This document shows, piece after piece, positions 1 through 7,987 of a stretch of DNA of 64,000 nt. This DNA comes from Bacteroidales bacterium UBA5382 (GTDB lineage Bacteria > Bacteroidota > Bacteroidia > Bacteroidales > Dysgonomonadaceae): NCBI GenBank assembly GCA_002409745.1, contig DHOU01000011.1, positions 124,001 to 188,000 on the forward strand, given 5' to 3'. A program made the translations under genes and the position numbers. The notes under the pieces are model-generated. The model ran no database searches, was not told where the DNA came from, and saw nothing but the letters and a program-made list of their open reading frames with translations. Within the stretch, counting starts at the first letter, position 1. Each line of letters starts with the position of its first letter.

Positions 1-1
1 G

Positions 2-916
2 ACGGTTGCGGTACGCAATATCGGAGGGGATTTTGTACCGGTCGTTATTTCCGATCGCAGCCATCAGGATGATATGAGTATCCATCCTCATTTTATTCCG
101 GATTTTATTTATGTGGGTGAACAAGTTCCTGCGAACTTTCCCAAAGGAATGAAAGCGATTGTCGATGCAAAGAACTGGAGCAATGAGATCGACCGTTTTC
201 CGCTCTTTACGGTCGATACGGCCCCCGAAATGGCCTCTTGCCAAGCAGAGGCGAAGTTTATCCGCTTGTCGTATCCCGAATTATCCGATGACGTGACGGC
301 TATTCTCCAATCAACACCCAAAACGGTGGTCATTCTTACAACCGATCATCCGAACGGAGTAGGAGAGCAGCGGGCGTTTTTCCATCACCTGTTGAACGAA
401 CAATGCAATGTGCCGGTGGTTATAGCCCGGGCATACCATGAAGACGTTCCGGAAGATATACAAGTGAAGGCGGGAGCCGATTTTGGAACGGTCTTACTCG
501 ATGGATTCGGAAACGGTATCATGCTCTCTAACAAAGGGGCGATTGATATTACCGATTTGGATGCGTATGCGTTCGGTATTTTACAGGCGGCGCGTGTACG
601 TACTTCTAAAACGGAATTTATTTCGTGCCCCAGTTGTGGTCGGACGTTGTTTGACCTGCAAACCACTGTAGGCGTAATCAAGAAATCGTTTTCGCATTTG
701 AAACACCTGAAGATAGGCGTAATGGGTTGTATTGTCAACGGTCCGGGAGAAATGGCCGATGCCGACTACGGGTATGTCGGGGCTGAGCATGGAAAGATCT
801 CGCTTTATAAGAAAAAGAATCTCATCGAAAAAAATATTCCGGCCGGAGAGGCGGTAGAGCACCTTATCCAATTGATAAAAGATAACGGCGATTGGATTGA
901 GCCGGAAGAAGAATGA
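2..916 (+). CDS. ispG: 4-hydroxy-3-methylbut-2-enyl diphosphate synthase, C-terminal part
   Basis: This is the 3' part of ispG (gcpE); the reading frame is open from base 2, so the start lies left of the window. IspG is a cytosolic [4Fe-4S] enzyme that converts methylerythritol cyclodiphosphate to HMBPP in the MEP isoprenoid pathway. The C-terminal iron-sulfur domain is clear: a CPSCGR motif (bases about 628-645), then MGCIVNGPGE (about 721-750), which together supply the three cysteines and the glutamate ligand of the cluster. The long segment before this domain fits the large, insert-containing IspG form of Bacteroidetes. The first in-frame ATG, at 74, is internal and is not the start. Confidence 0.95.
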   Translation, partial: TVAVRNIGGDFVPVVISDRSHQDDMSIHPHFIPDFIYVGEQVPANFPKGMKAIVDAKNWSNEIDRFPLFTVDTAPEMASCQAEAKFIRLSYPELSDDVTAILQSTPKTVVILTTDHPNGVGEQRAFFHHLLNEQCNVPVVIARAYHEDVPEDIQVKAGADFGTVLLDGFGNGIMLSNKGAIDITDLDAYAFGILQAARVRTSKTEFISCPSCGRTLFDLQTTVGVIKKSFSHLKHLKIGVMGCIVNGPGEMADADYGYVGAEHGKISLYKKKNLIEKNIPAGEAVEHLIQLIKDNGDWIEPEEE

Positions 917-936
917 TGAATAAGTTTTTTGATGTG

Positions 937-1013
937 TGGTGGTCCCACTTGGGCTTGAACCAAGGACTCCCTGATTATGAGTCAGGTGCTCTAACCAACT
1001 GAGCTATGGGACC
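937..1013 (-). tRNA. tRNA with CAT anticodon (Ile2 or elongator Met)
   Basis: Read on the minus strand, this folds as a complete cloverleaf: acceptor GGTCCCA/TGGGACC, a D arm with AGCTCAGTTGG, anticodon stem CCTGA/TCAGG around loop CTCATAA (anticodon CAT), and T stem CTTGG/CCAAG around TTCAAGC. The discriminator is A and CCA is encoded (937-939). CAT can be elongator Met or the lysidine-modified Ile2; sequence alone does not settle this for me. It is convergent with ispG. Confidence 0.93.
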
Positions 1014-1048
1014 TGCTTTCTAAAGATCGGTTTTATCAAAAGCGGGTG

Positions 1049-1056
1049 CAATATTA
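1049..1056 (-). promoter_or_regulatory. possible -7 element of the CAT tRNA
   Basis: On the minus strand this reads TAATATTG, one mismatch from the Bacteroidetes TAnnTTTG element. It lies about 36 bp upstream of the tRNA. I see no clear -33 TTTG. Confidence 0.3.
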
Positions 1057-1205
1057 CGACATTTTTCGGATATATGCAAGAAAAAACGATCTATTTCCTC
1101 CTTATTGCCCGTTCGAGTCCTTAAGCTCCTTATTTATGCCTTTCAAATAACCGTTCTTCTCATTGGTTTTAGGTATTTTCACGCAGAAAATACCTACTTT
1201 CTGCG

Positions 1206-1237
1206 ATTGTAATGATTCTTTTACTTCTATACCTTTG
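1206..1237 (+). promoter_or_regulatory. Bacteroidetes-type promoter of the siderophore operon
   Basis: TACCTTTG at 1230-1237 matches the -7 consensus TAnnTTTG exactly. An ATTG at 1206-1209 stands 20 bp upstream as a -33 element. It lies about 35 bp before the TonB receptor start. Confidence 0.6.
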
Positions 1238-1271
1238 CCCCAAAGTTTAGATTATCAATTTATAACATAAA

Positions 1272-3683
1272 ATGAAACCATCTCAAAGTCTTGGCATAAG
1301 GCTAACCCATATCTTCTTTTTCTTCTTTTTTATTCAGTTTTTATTTGCGCAGCAAGTACGAGAATCGGCTATTCGAGGAACGGTAAAAGACAAGGAGGGG
1401 AACCCGATAGAATTTGCGACGATATATATAAAAGGGGAGAGTAGCGGCACGCAATCTGATGCCAAAGGAAACTATTATCTTCCCGTAACTCCCGGCAGAC
1501 GTACTTTTTGTGTGCAGTTCATGGGATACGAAACCTATGAGCGGCAGGTTGAAGTGAAGCCCGGCGAAAAAGTAACGATTGCAGTAACTCTCGATGAAAG
1601 ACGGTATGACTTGCAAGAGGTTGTTATCCAATCGAAGTCGGGCGTGCAGCGTGTCAATGAAACGGCTTATAATGTGGTCGCTTTGGATGCCACATCTCGA
1701 TATAATTCGACGGCGGACTTGTCGGATATGCTGAATAAAGTCTCGGGCGTACGCATCCGTGAAACAGGCGGCGTGGGTTCGGATATGCAGGTGATGCTTG
1801 ACGGTTTTAGCGGAAAGCACGTGAAGGTCTTTATTGATGGTGTGCCTCAGGAAGGGGTGGGAGAGTCTTTCGGACTGAATAATATCCCGGTTAACTATGC
1901 CGAACGTATCGAAGTCTATAAAGGCGTGGTGCCGGTGGTTTTCGGGACGGACGCCATCGGCGGGGTTATCAATATCGTCACGAAAAAGAATACGAAGAAA
2001 TGGCATCTGGATGCTTCTTATTCTTACGGTTCGTTCAATACACATAAGTCGTACGTCAATTTCGGACAAACTTTTAACAATGGGTTGACGTATGAAATCA
2101 ATGCCTTTCAGAATTATTCGGACAATAGTTATTATGTCGATACTCCTGTCGAGGAATTCCTTTCTTTGAAGCCCGGAGGAGGAAGTAAAATAAACAGTAA
2201 AAAAATAGAGCGGGTGAAGCGTTTCCATGATACGTATCATAATGAGGCCGTTATCGGGAAAGTCGGAGTGGTGAATAAGAAATGGGCCGATCGGCTCCTG
2301 TTCGGAGTTACGTACGCTCAAATGTATAAGGATATACAAACCGGCGTCGTTCAGGATGTCGTTTTCGGTGGTAAATATGAGAAGGGGCATACGGTCATGC
2401 CCTCGATGGAATATCGCAAACAGGATCTCTTGCTCGAGGGGTTGGATGTGACTTTTACGGCCAATTATAATAAAGGTATCACCCACAATGTCGATACTTC
2501 TTCCTATGAATATAATTGGTACGGTATTAAACGCCCGCTGAACATGCCGGGCGAGCAGTCTTACCACCATCTTCGATGGAATAATAATAATTGGAATGGA
2601 ACTTTCACGGTTAATTATCATATAAAAGACATCCATACCTTTACATTCAACAATGTAATGAATTCTTTTTATCGTTCCGCCACATCCCTTTTGGGGCCTG
2701 AGGCGGAAACGTACAGCATTCCCAATGAAACGCAGAAAAATATCAGCGGATTGTCTTACCGGCTTATGCCGGGCGACAAATGGAATGTCGCTGCTTTCGG
2801 AAAGTATTATTATCAATTCGTTAGCGGGCCGTTAGTCACATCCGACCGGCAGGATGATTTTGTGAAGGCGACCCGTACCGTCAGCACGACGGGATATGGA
2901 ATAGCCGGAACTTATTTTATTCTGAAGAATCTGCAATCCAAACTATCATACGAAAAAGTTTATCGTTTGCCTTCCAACAGGGAGATGTTCGGCGATGGAG
3001 ATATGGAATCGGGCGACGTTTCCCTGAAACCGGAAAACAGCCATAACATCAATTTTAATATAAGTTTCGGCGAAACATTCGGCGAACATTCCTTCTATGC
3101 GGAAGGCGGTGTAATTTATCGTGATATAAAAGATTATATCTATCGTGTCATCACCGGATTGGGAGGAGGTAAATCCGGCGCGACCTATATCAATCACGGT
3201 AAAGTTTTAACCAAAGGCTACACCCTTACCGCGCGGTATGATTTTTCAAACTGGTTGAGTTTGGGAGGCAACTTTACCGAAATCAATACGCGGAATAACG
3301 TGAAGACCTATGCCAATAGCGATGCCTCTAATCTGACTTACGGGGCGCGAATGCCCAATGTCCCTTATTTGTTTGCCAACTCGGATGTCACTTTTTATTG
3401 GCACGACTTCGGCCGTAAGGACAATATGCTGACAGCCGTTTACGATAATTTTTATGTGAAAAGTTTTCCCCGTTTTTCGGAGGCGTTGGGTAATCAGGCG
3501 GAATCCGAATTTGTGGTGCCGACGCAGTTCTCTCATAATGTAAGTGTGTCCTATTCCATGCAAGGCGGGCGCTACAATTTATCGTTCGAATGTCAGAATA
3601 TTACCGATGCAAAACTATACGATAATTTCAAGTTACAGAAAGCCGGCAGAGCTTTCTACGGAAAAGTGAGAATCTCTTTATAA
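1272..3683 (+). CDS. xusA: TonB-dependent receptor, XusA-like siderophore receptor
   Basis: This 803-residue outer-membrane receptor probably imports a ferric siderophore. Residues 1-26 are a signal peptide ending in LFAQ. Residues about 32-115 are a carboxypeptidase-like regulatory domain ([21 protein letters not shown]). A plug domain follows at about 125-236 ([25 protein letters not shown]), then a beta barrel running to the end. The next genes encode a DUF4374 lipoprotein and a multi-spanning reductase-like protein, the order I know from the Bacteroides xenosiderophore system XusABC. The symbol rests on this synteny and the domain type, not on a substrate signature. A strong promoter lies directly upstream. 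A catecholate ligand is suggested by the esterase at the operon end. Confidence 0.85.
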   Translation: MKPSQSLGIRLTHIFFFFFFIQFLFAQQVRESAIRGTVKDKEGNPIEFATIYIKGESSGTQSDAKGNYYLPVTPGRRTFCVQFMGYETYERQVEVKPGEKVTIAVTLDERRYDLQEVVIQSKSGVQRVNETAYNVVALDATSRYNSTADLSDMLNKVSGVRIRETGGVGSDMQVMLDGFSGKHVKVFIDGVPQEGVGESFGLNNIPVNYAERIEVYKGVVPVVFGTDAIGGVINIVTKKNTKKWHLDASYSYGSFNTHKSYVNFGQTFNNGLTYEINAFQNYSDNSYYVDTPVEEFLSLKPGGGSKINSKKIERVKRFHDTYHNEAVIGKVGVVNKKWADRLLFGVTYAQMYKDIQTGVVQDVVFGGKYEKGHTVMPSMEYRKQDLLLEGLDVTFTANYNKGITHNVDTSSYEYNWYGIKRPLNMPGEQSYHHLRWNNNNWNGTFTVNYHIKDIHTFTFNNVMNSFYRSATSLLGPEAETYSIPNETQKNISGLSYRLMPGDKWNVAAFGKYYYQFVSGPLVTSDRQDDFVKATRTVSTTGYGIAGTYFILKNLQSKLSYEKVYRLPSNREMFGDGDMESGDVSLKPENSHNINFNISFGETFGEHSFYAEGGVIYRDIKDYIYRVITGLGGGKSGATYINHGKVLTKGYTLTARYDFSNWLSLGGNFTEINTRNNVKTYANSDASNLTYGARMPNVPYLFANSDVTFYWHDFGRKDNMLTAVYDNFYVKSFPRFSEALGNQAESEFVVPTQFSHNVSVSYSMQGGRYNLSFECQNITDAKLYDNFKLQKAGRAFYGKVRISL

Positions 3684-3729
3684 GAGACTGATATTACTCT
3701 ATTATAATAACATACTAAATAAAATCGAA

Positions 3730-5145
3730 ATGAAAAAATTCTTTTTATATCCTATTTTTTCTGCAGTTGTATTGCTTGCAGGATGTGTATTTTCTTCTTG
3801 TGATAAAGAGGAACCTGTGAAACCGGATGATGGGGGCGAATCTTCATCGGCTTATGTCATTGCCGCTACCTCCGAAGCGGAAGGGGGAGGCACCGCTGCC
3901 AGTTATTTGCTGACTTCCGATGTGTTGAATACCGGGTCCGTTACGACCTACAAGAACGGCACTATTACGGAGAGCGGCAGTTACTGGGTTTATTTTCAGG
4001 ATAAGTATTTGTTCCGTTTGGTTTATAATCAGGGTAGCGCAGGCCTTAGTTCGTCGTATATCCTAAATGATAAAGGAAGCGTGGTGGCTCGTGATAATAC
4101 TTACAAAATCAAACGATTCACCTCCTACGGTACGTATAAAAATTATCTTATCACTTCTTCCACCGGCGATTTGGCAGAGGAGCATAAAGATGAACACGGT
4201 TATCTTCCCAAAGGATTCCTGTTTTCTTATCTCGATGTCGAGCAGGAAACATTTGGTTCCAATGAAGAACCGGTCTTCTCTGAAAATTATTTGGGAAATG
4301 GAGAGTATGTTACCTTGGCCGGTATTCTCGAATCGAACGGCAAAATTTATTCCGCTCCCATACCGATGGGCTTGAGCCAATACGGTGTAAAGGCCGAGGG
4401 TGGAAAGTATGTGAAATATGACGACCTTGTGAAAACGCAAGATGGAGGCACCGCCAGCAGCTCATACAAAAAAGGAGAATTGCAGTGGACTCAGTATCCC
4501 AATGAGGCTTGGGTGGCTGTCTATGATGACGAAAAACTTACGACCCCGAAATTAATGAAGACCGATAAGATCAGTTATGCTTGCGGTCGATACCGTTCTC
4601 AATACTACCAAACCATCTGGGCGGCTGATAACGGTGATGTGTATGTGTTCTCGCCGAGTTATGCAAAGACCATGGAGGACGACCGGCAAAAAACGACCTT
4701 GCCCGCGGGCGTTGTCCGTATCAAAGCCGGAGCAAACGAATTTGATAAAAATTATTATTATAACATTGAAAGCCAGACAGGAGGAAATTCCTTTTTGCGT
4801 TGCTGGCATATTACGGAAGATTATTTTCTGCTGTTGATGTATGATGTACCGTTTAGTGTCGGTTTTAATGCTGTTAAGACGCCTGCCACGCGCCTGGCGG
4901 TCTTTAAAGGTGAAACGGGTAAATTGACGTATGTCACCGGATTACCATCCCCCGAAACGATTGTCGGTTTCGCCGATACGCCCTATTCCGAAAATGGGAC
5001 GGCTTATGTCGGAGTTACTACGAAAACAGATGATAAGGCTTATCCTGCTGTATACAGCATAGATCCGAAGACGGCAAAGGCTTCGAAGGGCCTTGTCGTA
5101 GAGGCTACGCAGATTGATGCTGTCGGCAAGTTGGCCGCCAAATAG
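3730..5145 (+). CDS. xusB: DUF4374 surface lipoprotein, XusB-like
   Basis: This 471-residue lipoprotein has a signal peptide and two possible lipobox cysteines: C19 (LLAGC) and C24 (FSSCDKEEP). C24 is followed by the charged residues typical of surface-exposed Bacteroidetes lipoproteins. The body is a run of repeating beta-strand blades, with terms such as DNGDVYVFS and [10 protein letters not shown] typical of a propeller. I assign it to the DUF4374 family, which includes XusB, the siderophore-capturing partner of XusA. It follows the receptor by 46 bp. Likely role: binds ferric siderophore at the cell surface and hands it to the receptor. Family assignment is by recognition, not by alignment. 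Confidence 0.8.
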   Translation: MKKFFLYPIFSAVVLLAGCVFSSCDKEEPVKPDDGGESSSAYVIAATSEAEGGGTAASYLLTSDVLNTGSVTTYKNGTITESGSYWVYFQDKYLFRLVYNQGSAGLSSSYILNDKGSVVARDNTYKIKRFTSYGTYKNYLITSSTGDLAEEHKDEHGYLPKGFLFSYLDVEQETFGSNEEPVFSENYLGNGEYVTLAGILESNGKIYSAPIPMGLSQYGVKAEGGKYVKYDDLVKTQDGGTASSSYKKGELQWTQYPNEAWVAVYDDEKLTTPKLMKTDKISYACGRYRSQYYQTIWAADNGDVYVFSPSYAKTMEDDRQKTTLPAGVVRIKAGANEFDKNYYYNIESQTGGNSFLRCWHITEDYFLLLMYDVPFSVGFNAVKTPATRLAVFKGETGKLTYVTGLPSPETIVGFADTPYSENGTAYVGVTTKTDDKAYPAVYSIDPKTAKASKGLVVEATQIDAVGKLAAK

Positions 5146-5170
5146 CCCTCGTGTATAAATAGGTTCCTTA

Positions 5171-5217
5171 AACGATTCCTCCTGTCTCCGCTCGACTCGC
5201 GAGGCAGGAGGATCGTT
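5171..5217 (+). promoter_or_regulatory. intra-operon hairpin between xusB-like and xusC-like genes
   Basis: Arms AACGAT-T-CCTCCTG (5171-5184) and CAGGAGGATCGTT (5205-5217) form a 13-bp stem with one bulged T and a 20-nt loop. No uridine tract follows directly, so it looks more like a transcript-processing or 3'-end-stabilising structure than a full terminator. It would set a lower level of the downstream genes. Confidence 0.6.
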
Positions 5218-5249
5218 GCATTTTCATTATAAAATAACACCTGTCTCCG

Positions 5250-6332
5250 ATGATTAAATTATTGATTGATTTTCTGCAGTTCCTGTATACCGTGGCGCCG
5301 CTGCTCCTATCGGTAGCCGCTTTTACTTTCTTAAGTATTTTATTGTCGAAATCGATAAAGAAGCATGCAACGGTCTATTATATCGTTTTTGCAATCCCCT
5401 TCTTTTTAGTCGCAATCCCTTTTGTGGGGAGGTTATTTGGCGCCGAACTCTTCAATCTCGTTCGGGTGCCGATCCTCGGGCAAATCTTGCGGGACTATAT
5501 CCACATGGGAACCTTCGGATTTCCCTTACTGGTTATCATCATGTATATGGGAGCGCTCGACCCGAAGGTCCGCTGGGTGAAAAGGCTGCTGAACATACGC
5601 AAGGAGTTGTCGATTATATCCGGTTTTCCGGTACTTACGCATTCGCTCATACGGGTCACGAATAACTTTCCAAGCGGTTTGAAATTCTTTATCGATAAGG
5701 ATGGATATCTGTCGAACACCCCCGTGGCCAGCGAATTGGGGGCGGGGATAACTAGTTTCAGCTTTATTGTGGGCGTCTTGCTGCTCGTCCTGTTTATTCC
5801 CCTTTGGGTGACATCCTTCGATTCGGTACACCGGCGTATGGGAAGGGTGACGTGGAAGAAAGTGCAACGATGGGCGTACGTTTTGTATGCGCTGCTGTTT
5901 ATCCACGCCATGGGATTACAAATAGGGTGGACTTTGAATCCTCGGGGCGGACATGCCGCGCCTAAAGTGGTTGCAGAATGCACTGTAAAACAACCTCAAA
6001 AGCCTGTTGCGGGGGATAGCGCCATTGTCGTTTTGCCTGCCTCCGGACATGGACACGGACATGCTGCCGCAGTTGAAACGCCTGTTTTCGGCGCTCAAAA
6101 GAGCGGGCAGGGTATTCGCACCGTCGAAAGAGCGGAACGGAACGTGCAAGCGGAAAGCCCGAAAGGCGGCCGTCGTGCGCAAAACAAAGGGTTGGCCGAT
6201 ATTCAAGTCGGCGCACACGTAAAACGCTCCATCCATATCGGGTCGCTTATATTGATTTTCGGGTCTTATCTGTATCTGAGAGTACGGAAAGCGAAGAAAG
6301 ATGCCAAAAAGAAATCGCGTTCGCTACAATAA
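5250..6332 (+). CDS. xusC: ferric-reductase-like integral membrane protein, XusC-like
   Basis: This 360-residue inner-membrane protein shows transmembrane segments near residues 6-29, 40-58, 85-102, 170-190, 208-225 and 325-342. Histidines within or next to helices (IHMGTFGF, LTHSLIR, VHRRMGR, LLFIHAMG) are candidate heme ligands, as in ferric-reductase-like and MsrQ-type transmembrane domains. A low-complexity Ala/Gly/His-rich linker (about 235-310) precedes the last helix. It occupies the third position of a xusABC-like operon, so a role in reducing or moving the iron across the inner membrane is likely. It overlaps nothing and is 9 bp from the esterase gene. The C-terminus is strongly basic. 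Confidence 0.7.
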   Translation: MIKLLIDFLQFLYTVAPLLLSVAAFTFLSILLSKSIKKHATVYYIVFAIPFFLVAIPFVGRLFGAELFNLVRVPILGQILRDYIHMGTFGFPLLVIIMYMGALDPKVRWVKRLLNIRKELSIISGFPVLTHSLIRVTNNFPSGLKFFIDKDGYLSNTPVASELGAGITSFSFIVGVLLLVLFIPLWVTSFDSVHRRMGRVTWKKVQRWAYVLYALLFIHAMGLQIGWTLNPRGGHAAPKVVAECTVKQPQKPVAGDSAIVVLPASGHGHGHAAAVETPVFGAQKSGQGIRTVERAERNVQAESPKGGRRAQNKGLADIQVGAHVKRSIHIGSLILIFGSYLYLRVRKAKKDAKKKSRSLQ

Positions 6333-6340
6333 GTCATTTT

Positions 6341-7219
6341 ATGAGTAAAGCAACGTATGTAATCACGGTCGGGTATTGTCTGTTTGTGGTGTGTTTTATG
6401 GCGAACGGGCAGCCCAGTCAAGTAATTCCCTCTATCGGCGATTCCGCCCGCAGTGTGTTTGTGATTGAGCAACACGATAGGTCTTTCGAGGGAAAGGACT
6501 ATCGCTTGTATATCGCCGCCGCAAAAGAACCGGCCGCGCTTCGTCGTCCCGTACTGTATATGCTCGATGGCAACGGGCAGTTCCCGATTTTGCTCAATCA
6601 AATAAAGAACGTGTCGGCTGGTACGCCGCTTATCGTAGGCATCGGTTATCCCATCGACCGGGCCTATCCCAAAGAGCGTACGCGCGATTACGTTCCTGTC
6701 GAATATCAGGGAGAGGGTGGTGGCGCCGAAGATTTTTACCGGTTTATCATACAAGACGTAAAGCCTTTTATCGAGTCGCATTATCCGGTCGATACCACGC
6801 GGCAGACATTGTGCGGGTATTCGCACGGCGGGCTGTTCGCCCTGTATGTGGCCTTTGAACATCCGAGCGCTTTTCAGCATTACGTCGCGGCCAGTCCTTC
6901 GCTATGGTGGGCGAAAGGGAAGACGGTGCCGGACCGGCGGCCGCTTTTTACCACCGGTATTCCGCAATCGCTGACTCTTACAATGGGCGAGTATGAAGAG
7001 AATCCCTCTCTGGACACTCTGCGTGCTAAATTGCCGCCCGCGATTCAAGAAATAAAGAATCGTCGGCGGGGCGGGATGCCTGTGCGCCGCTTGGCTGCGA
7101 TTATGGCCGAAGAAGTTCCCGCGTTTCGGCTCATTGTGTATCCCGGCAAGAATCATGGGAGTTCTGTTCCCCTGTTTCTGATGGAAGCGTTGCTGGTAGC
7201 CGGGAACGATATATTCTAA
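6341..7219 (+). CDS. siderophore-esterase-like alpha/beta hydrolase
   Basis: This 292-residue protein has a signal peptide (1-23, ending MANGQ) and belongs to the putative-esterase family that includes IroE, BesA and Fes-like enterobactin esterases. The nucleophile is S161 in GYSHGGL. A conserved ASPSLWW follows (about 184-190), and the catalytic histidine is probably H272 (GKNHGSS). It begins 8 bp after the membrane reductase gene, so it is the fourth gene of the xus-like operon. A periplasmic esterase would hydrolyse a tri-catecholate siderophore and release the iron. This links the operon to catecholate ligands; the substrate remains an inference. Its last codons (Ile-Phe-stop) already belong to the 21-bp repeat that follows. 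Confidence 0.8.
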   Translation: MSKATYVITVGYCLFVVCFMANGQPSQVIPSIGDSARSVFVIEQHDRSFEGKDYRLYIAAAKEPAALRRPVLYMLDGNGQFPILLNQIKNVSAGTPLIVGIGYPIDRAYPKERTRDYVPVEYQGEGGGAEDFYRFIIQDVKPFIESHYPVDTTRQTLCGYSHGGLFALYVAFEHPSAFQHYVAASPSLWWAKGKTVPDRRPLFTTGIPQSLTLTMGEYEENPSLDTLRAKLPPAIQEIKNRRRGGMPVRRLAAIMAEEVPAFRLIVYPGKNHGSSVPLFLMEALLVAGNDIF

Positions 7220-7220
7220 C

Positions 7221-7430
7221 TCTGCTACTATATATTCTTACTTAGGTACTGTGTGTCCTTACTATTTGATTATATGTTCTTAATCGTCTATTTATTATTC
7301 TAACTATGTAACTGTTTATTCTAACAATAGGACTATTTATTGTTGCCATATAACTATTTGTTATTACGATATAGATGTTTGCTTTAACTCTATAGTTATA
7401 TGTTCTAAATCTGCGATTATAGGCTTTAAT
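7221..7430. repeat. ten 21-bp degenerate tandem repeats in perfect register
   Basis: Ten consecutive units of exactly 21 bp end at 7241, 7262, 7283, 7304, 7325, 7346, 7367, 7388, 7409 and 7430. The shared core is roughly ACTAT-T-T-TTCTAAC with many substitutions but no length change. An eleventh, leftmost unit overlaps the esterase stop codon (ATATTCTAAC ending at 7220). On the minus strand the array is open (7242-7454) and would give a 7-residue repeat of the type R-x-Y-N-x-x-V. Ordinary coding is unlikely because this is what any open 21-bp array gives. 21 bp is two helical turns. Confidence 0.85.
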
Positions 7431-7475
7431 CCTATAAATCCGGAAAAAAAGCAATCACCAAACAAAAAATCTTTC

Positions 7476-7483
7476 TACCTTTG
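7476..7483 (+). promoter_or_regulatory. -7 element of the small HTH protein gene
   Basis: TACCTTTG is an exact match to TAnnTTTG and lies 53 bp before the start codon. No -33 TTTG is evident, which suits a regulated promoter. Confidence 0.55.
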
Positions 7484-7518
7484 TAAGGTTATCGCTCATA
7501 AGGGGAGGGATAACCTTA
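7484..7518 (+). promoter_or_regulatory. inverted repeat in the leader of the HTH gene
   Basis: Perfect 10-bp arms TAAGGTTATC (7484-7493) and GATAACCTTA (7509-7518) are separated by 15 nt, immediately after the -7 element. It could be an operator for autoregulation by the HTH protein or a leader hairpin. Confidence 0.65.
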
Positions 7519-7536
7519 TATAAAAGGGAAAATATT

Positions 7537-7899
7537 ATGGCAAAGAAAGACGATGCGCAGTTCCCGCATAACGGAACGTATATCATGAAGGCTGTGGATG
7601 CGGAGCGCCGGACGTATAGCGAGATTGCCGAGCGTATGAATGTGCATCCGACATCGTTTCAACAATATCGGGGGCGGTATTCGTTGCAAATGAGCATTTG
7701 GTGGCGGTTGAGCCGTGCACTGAACCGTAACCTCATTGCTGAGATAGGTGATTTGCTCGGCATTCCTTACGAAACCCGAAGCGAGAAGGCCTGCCGCCTC
7801 GAACTCGAAAACACCCGTGCCGAGCTGGCGAAAACAAAAGCCGAGCTCGAAAAAGCAAAGGTGCAAATAGAGGTCTATAAAAGTGTGGTGCAAAAGTAA
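7537..7899 (+). CDS. small HTH DNA-binding-like protein with C-terminal coiled coil
   Basis: This 120-residue protein has a helix-turn-helix-like N-terminal half: YSEIAERMNVHPTSFQQY (about 28-45) looks like the HTH, followed by WWRLSRALNRNLIAEIGDLLG. The last 35 residues form a heptad coiled coil rich in E, A and K (LELENTRAELAKTKAEL), suited to dimerisation. There is no signal peptide, so it acts in the cytoplasm. Similar short proteins are common in Bacteroides and lack an assigned function, as far as I recall. Its promoter overlaps a 10-bp inverted repeat, consistent with autoregulation. It sits alone, between the 21-bp repeat array and the convergent polysaccharide locus. Confidence 0.75.
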   Translation: MAKKDDAQFPHNGTYIMKAVDAERRTYSEIAERMNVHPTSFQQYRGRYSLQMSIWWRLSRALNRNLIAEIGDLLGIPYETRSEKACRLELENTRAELAKTKAELEKAKVQIEVYKSVVQK

Positions 7900-7947
7900 A
7901 TAAAGAAAGCGGTAATTTCTCCTTTATAGGTTTATTCGTTGCGGAAA

Positions 7948-7965
7948 GGGCATACCGGTAAGCCC
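7948..7965. promoter_or_regulatory. 18-bp palindrome between convergent genes
   Basis: GGGC-A-TACCGGTA-A-GCCC is symmetric except at two positions, and lies between the HTH gene and the convergent GxGYxYP gene. It may be part of a shared terminator stem or a protein site. No T-run adjoins it. Confidence 0.3.
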
Positions 7966-7987
7966 CCAACGCTGTATACCATTCGGG

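Noticed and set aside
1341..2816. A 491-residue open frame antisense to the TonB receptor
   Set aside because: It is fully covered by a receptor with clear domains; its content (His/Arg/Ile-rich, no domain) is typical of an antisense shadow.
7242..7454. A 70-residue minus-strand frame with a 7-residue repeat
   Set aside because: Not listed as a gene because it is the direct consequence of the 21-bp array and has no start signals or non-repeat part. It is kept as a question under the array finding.
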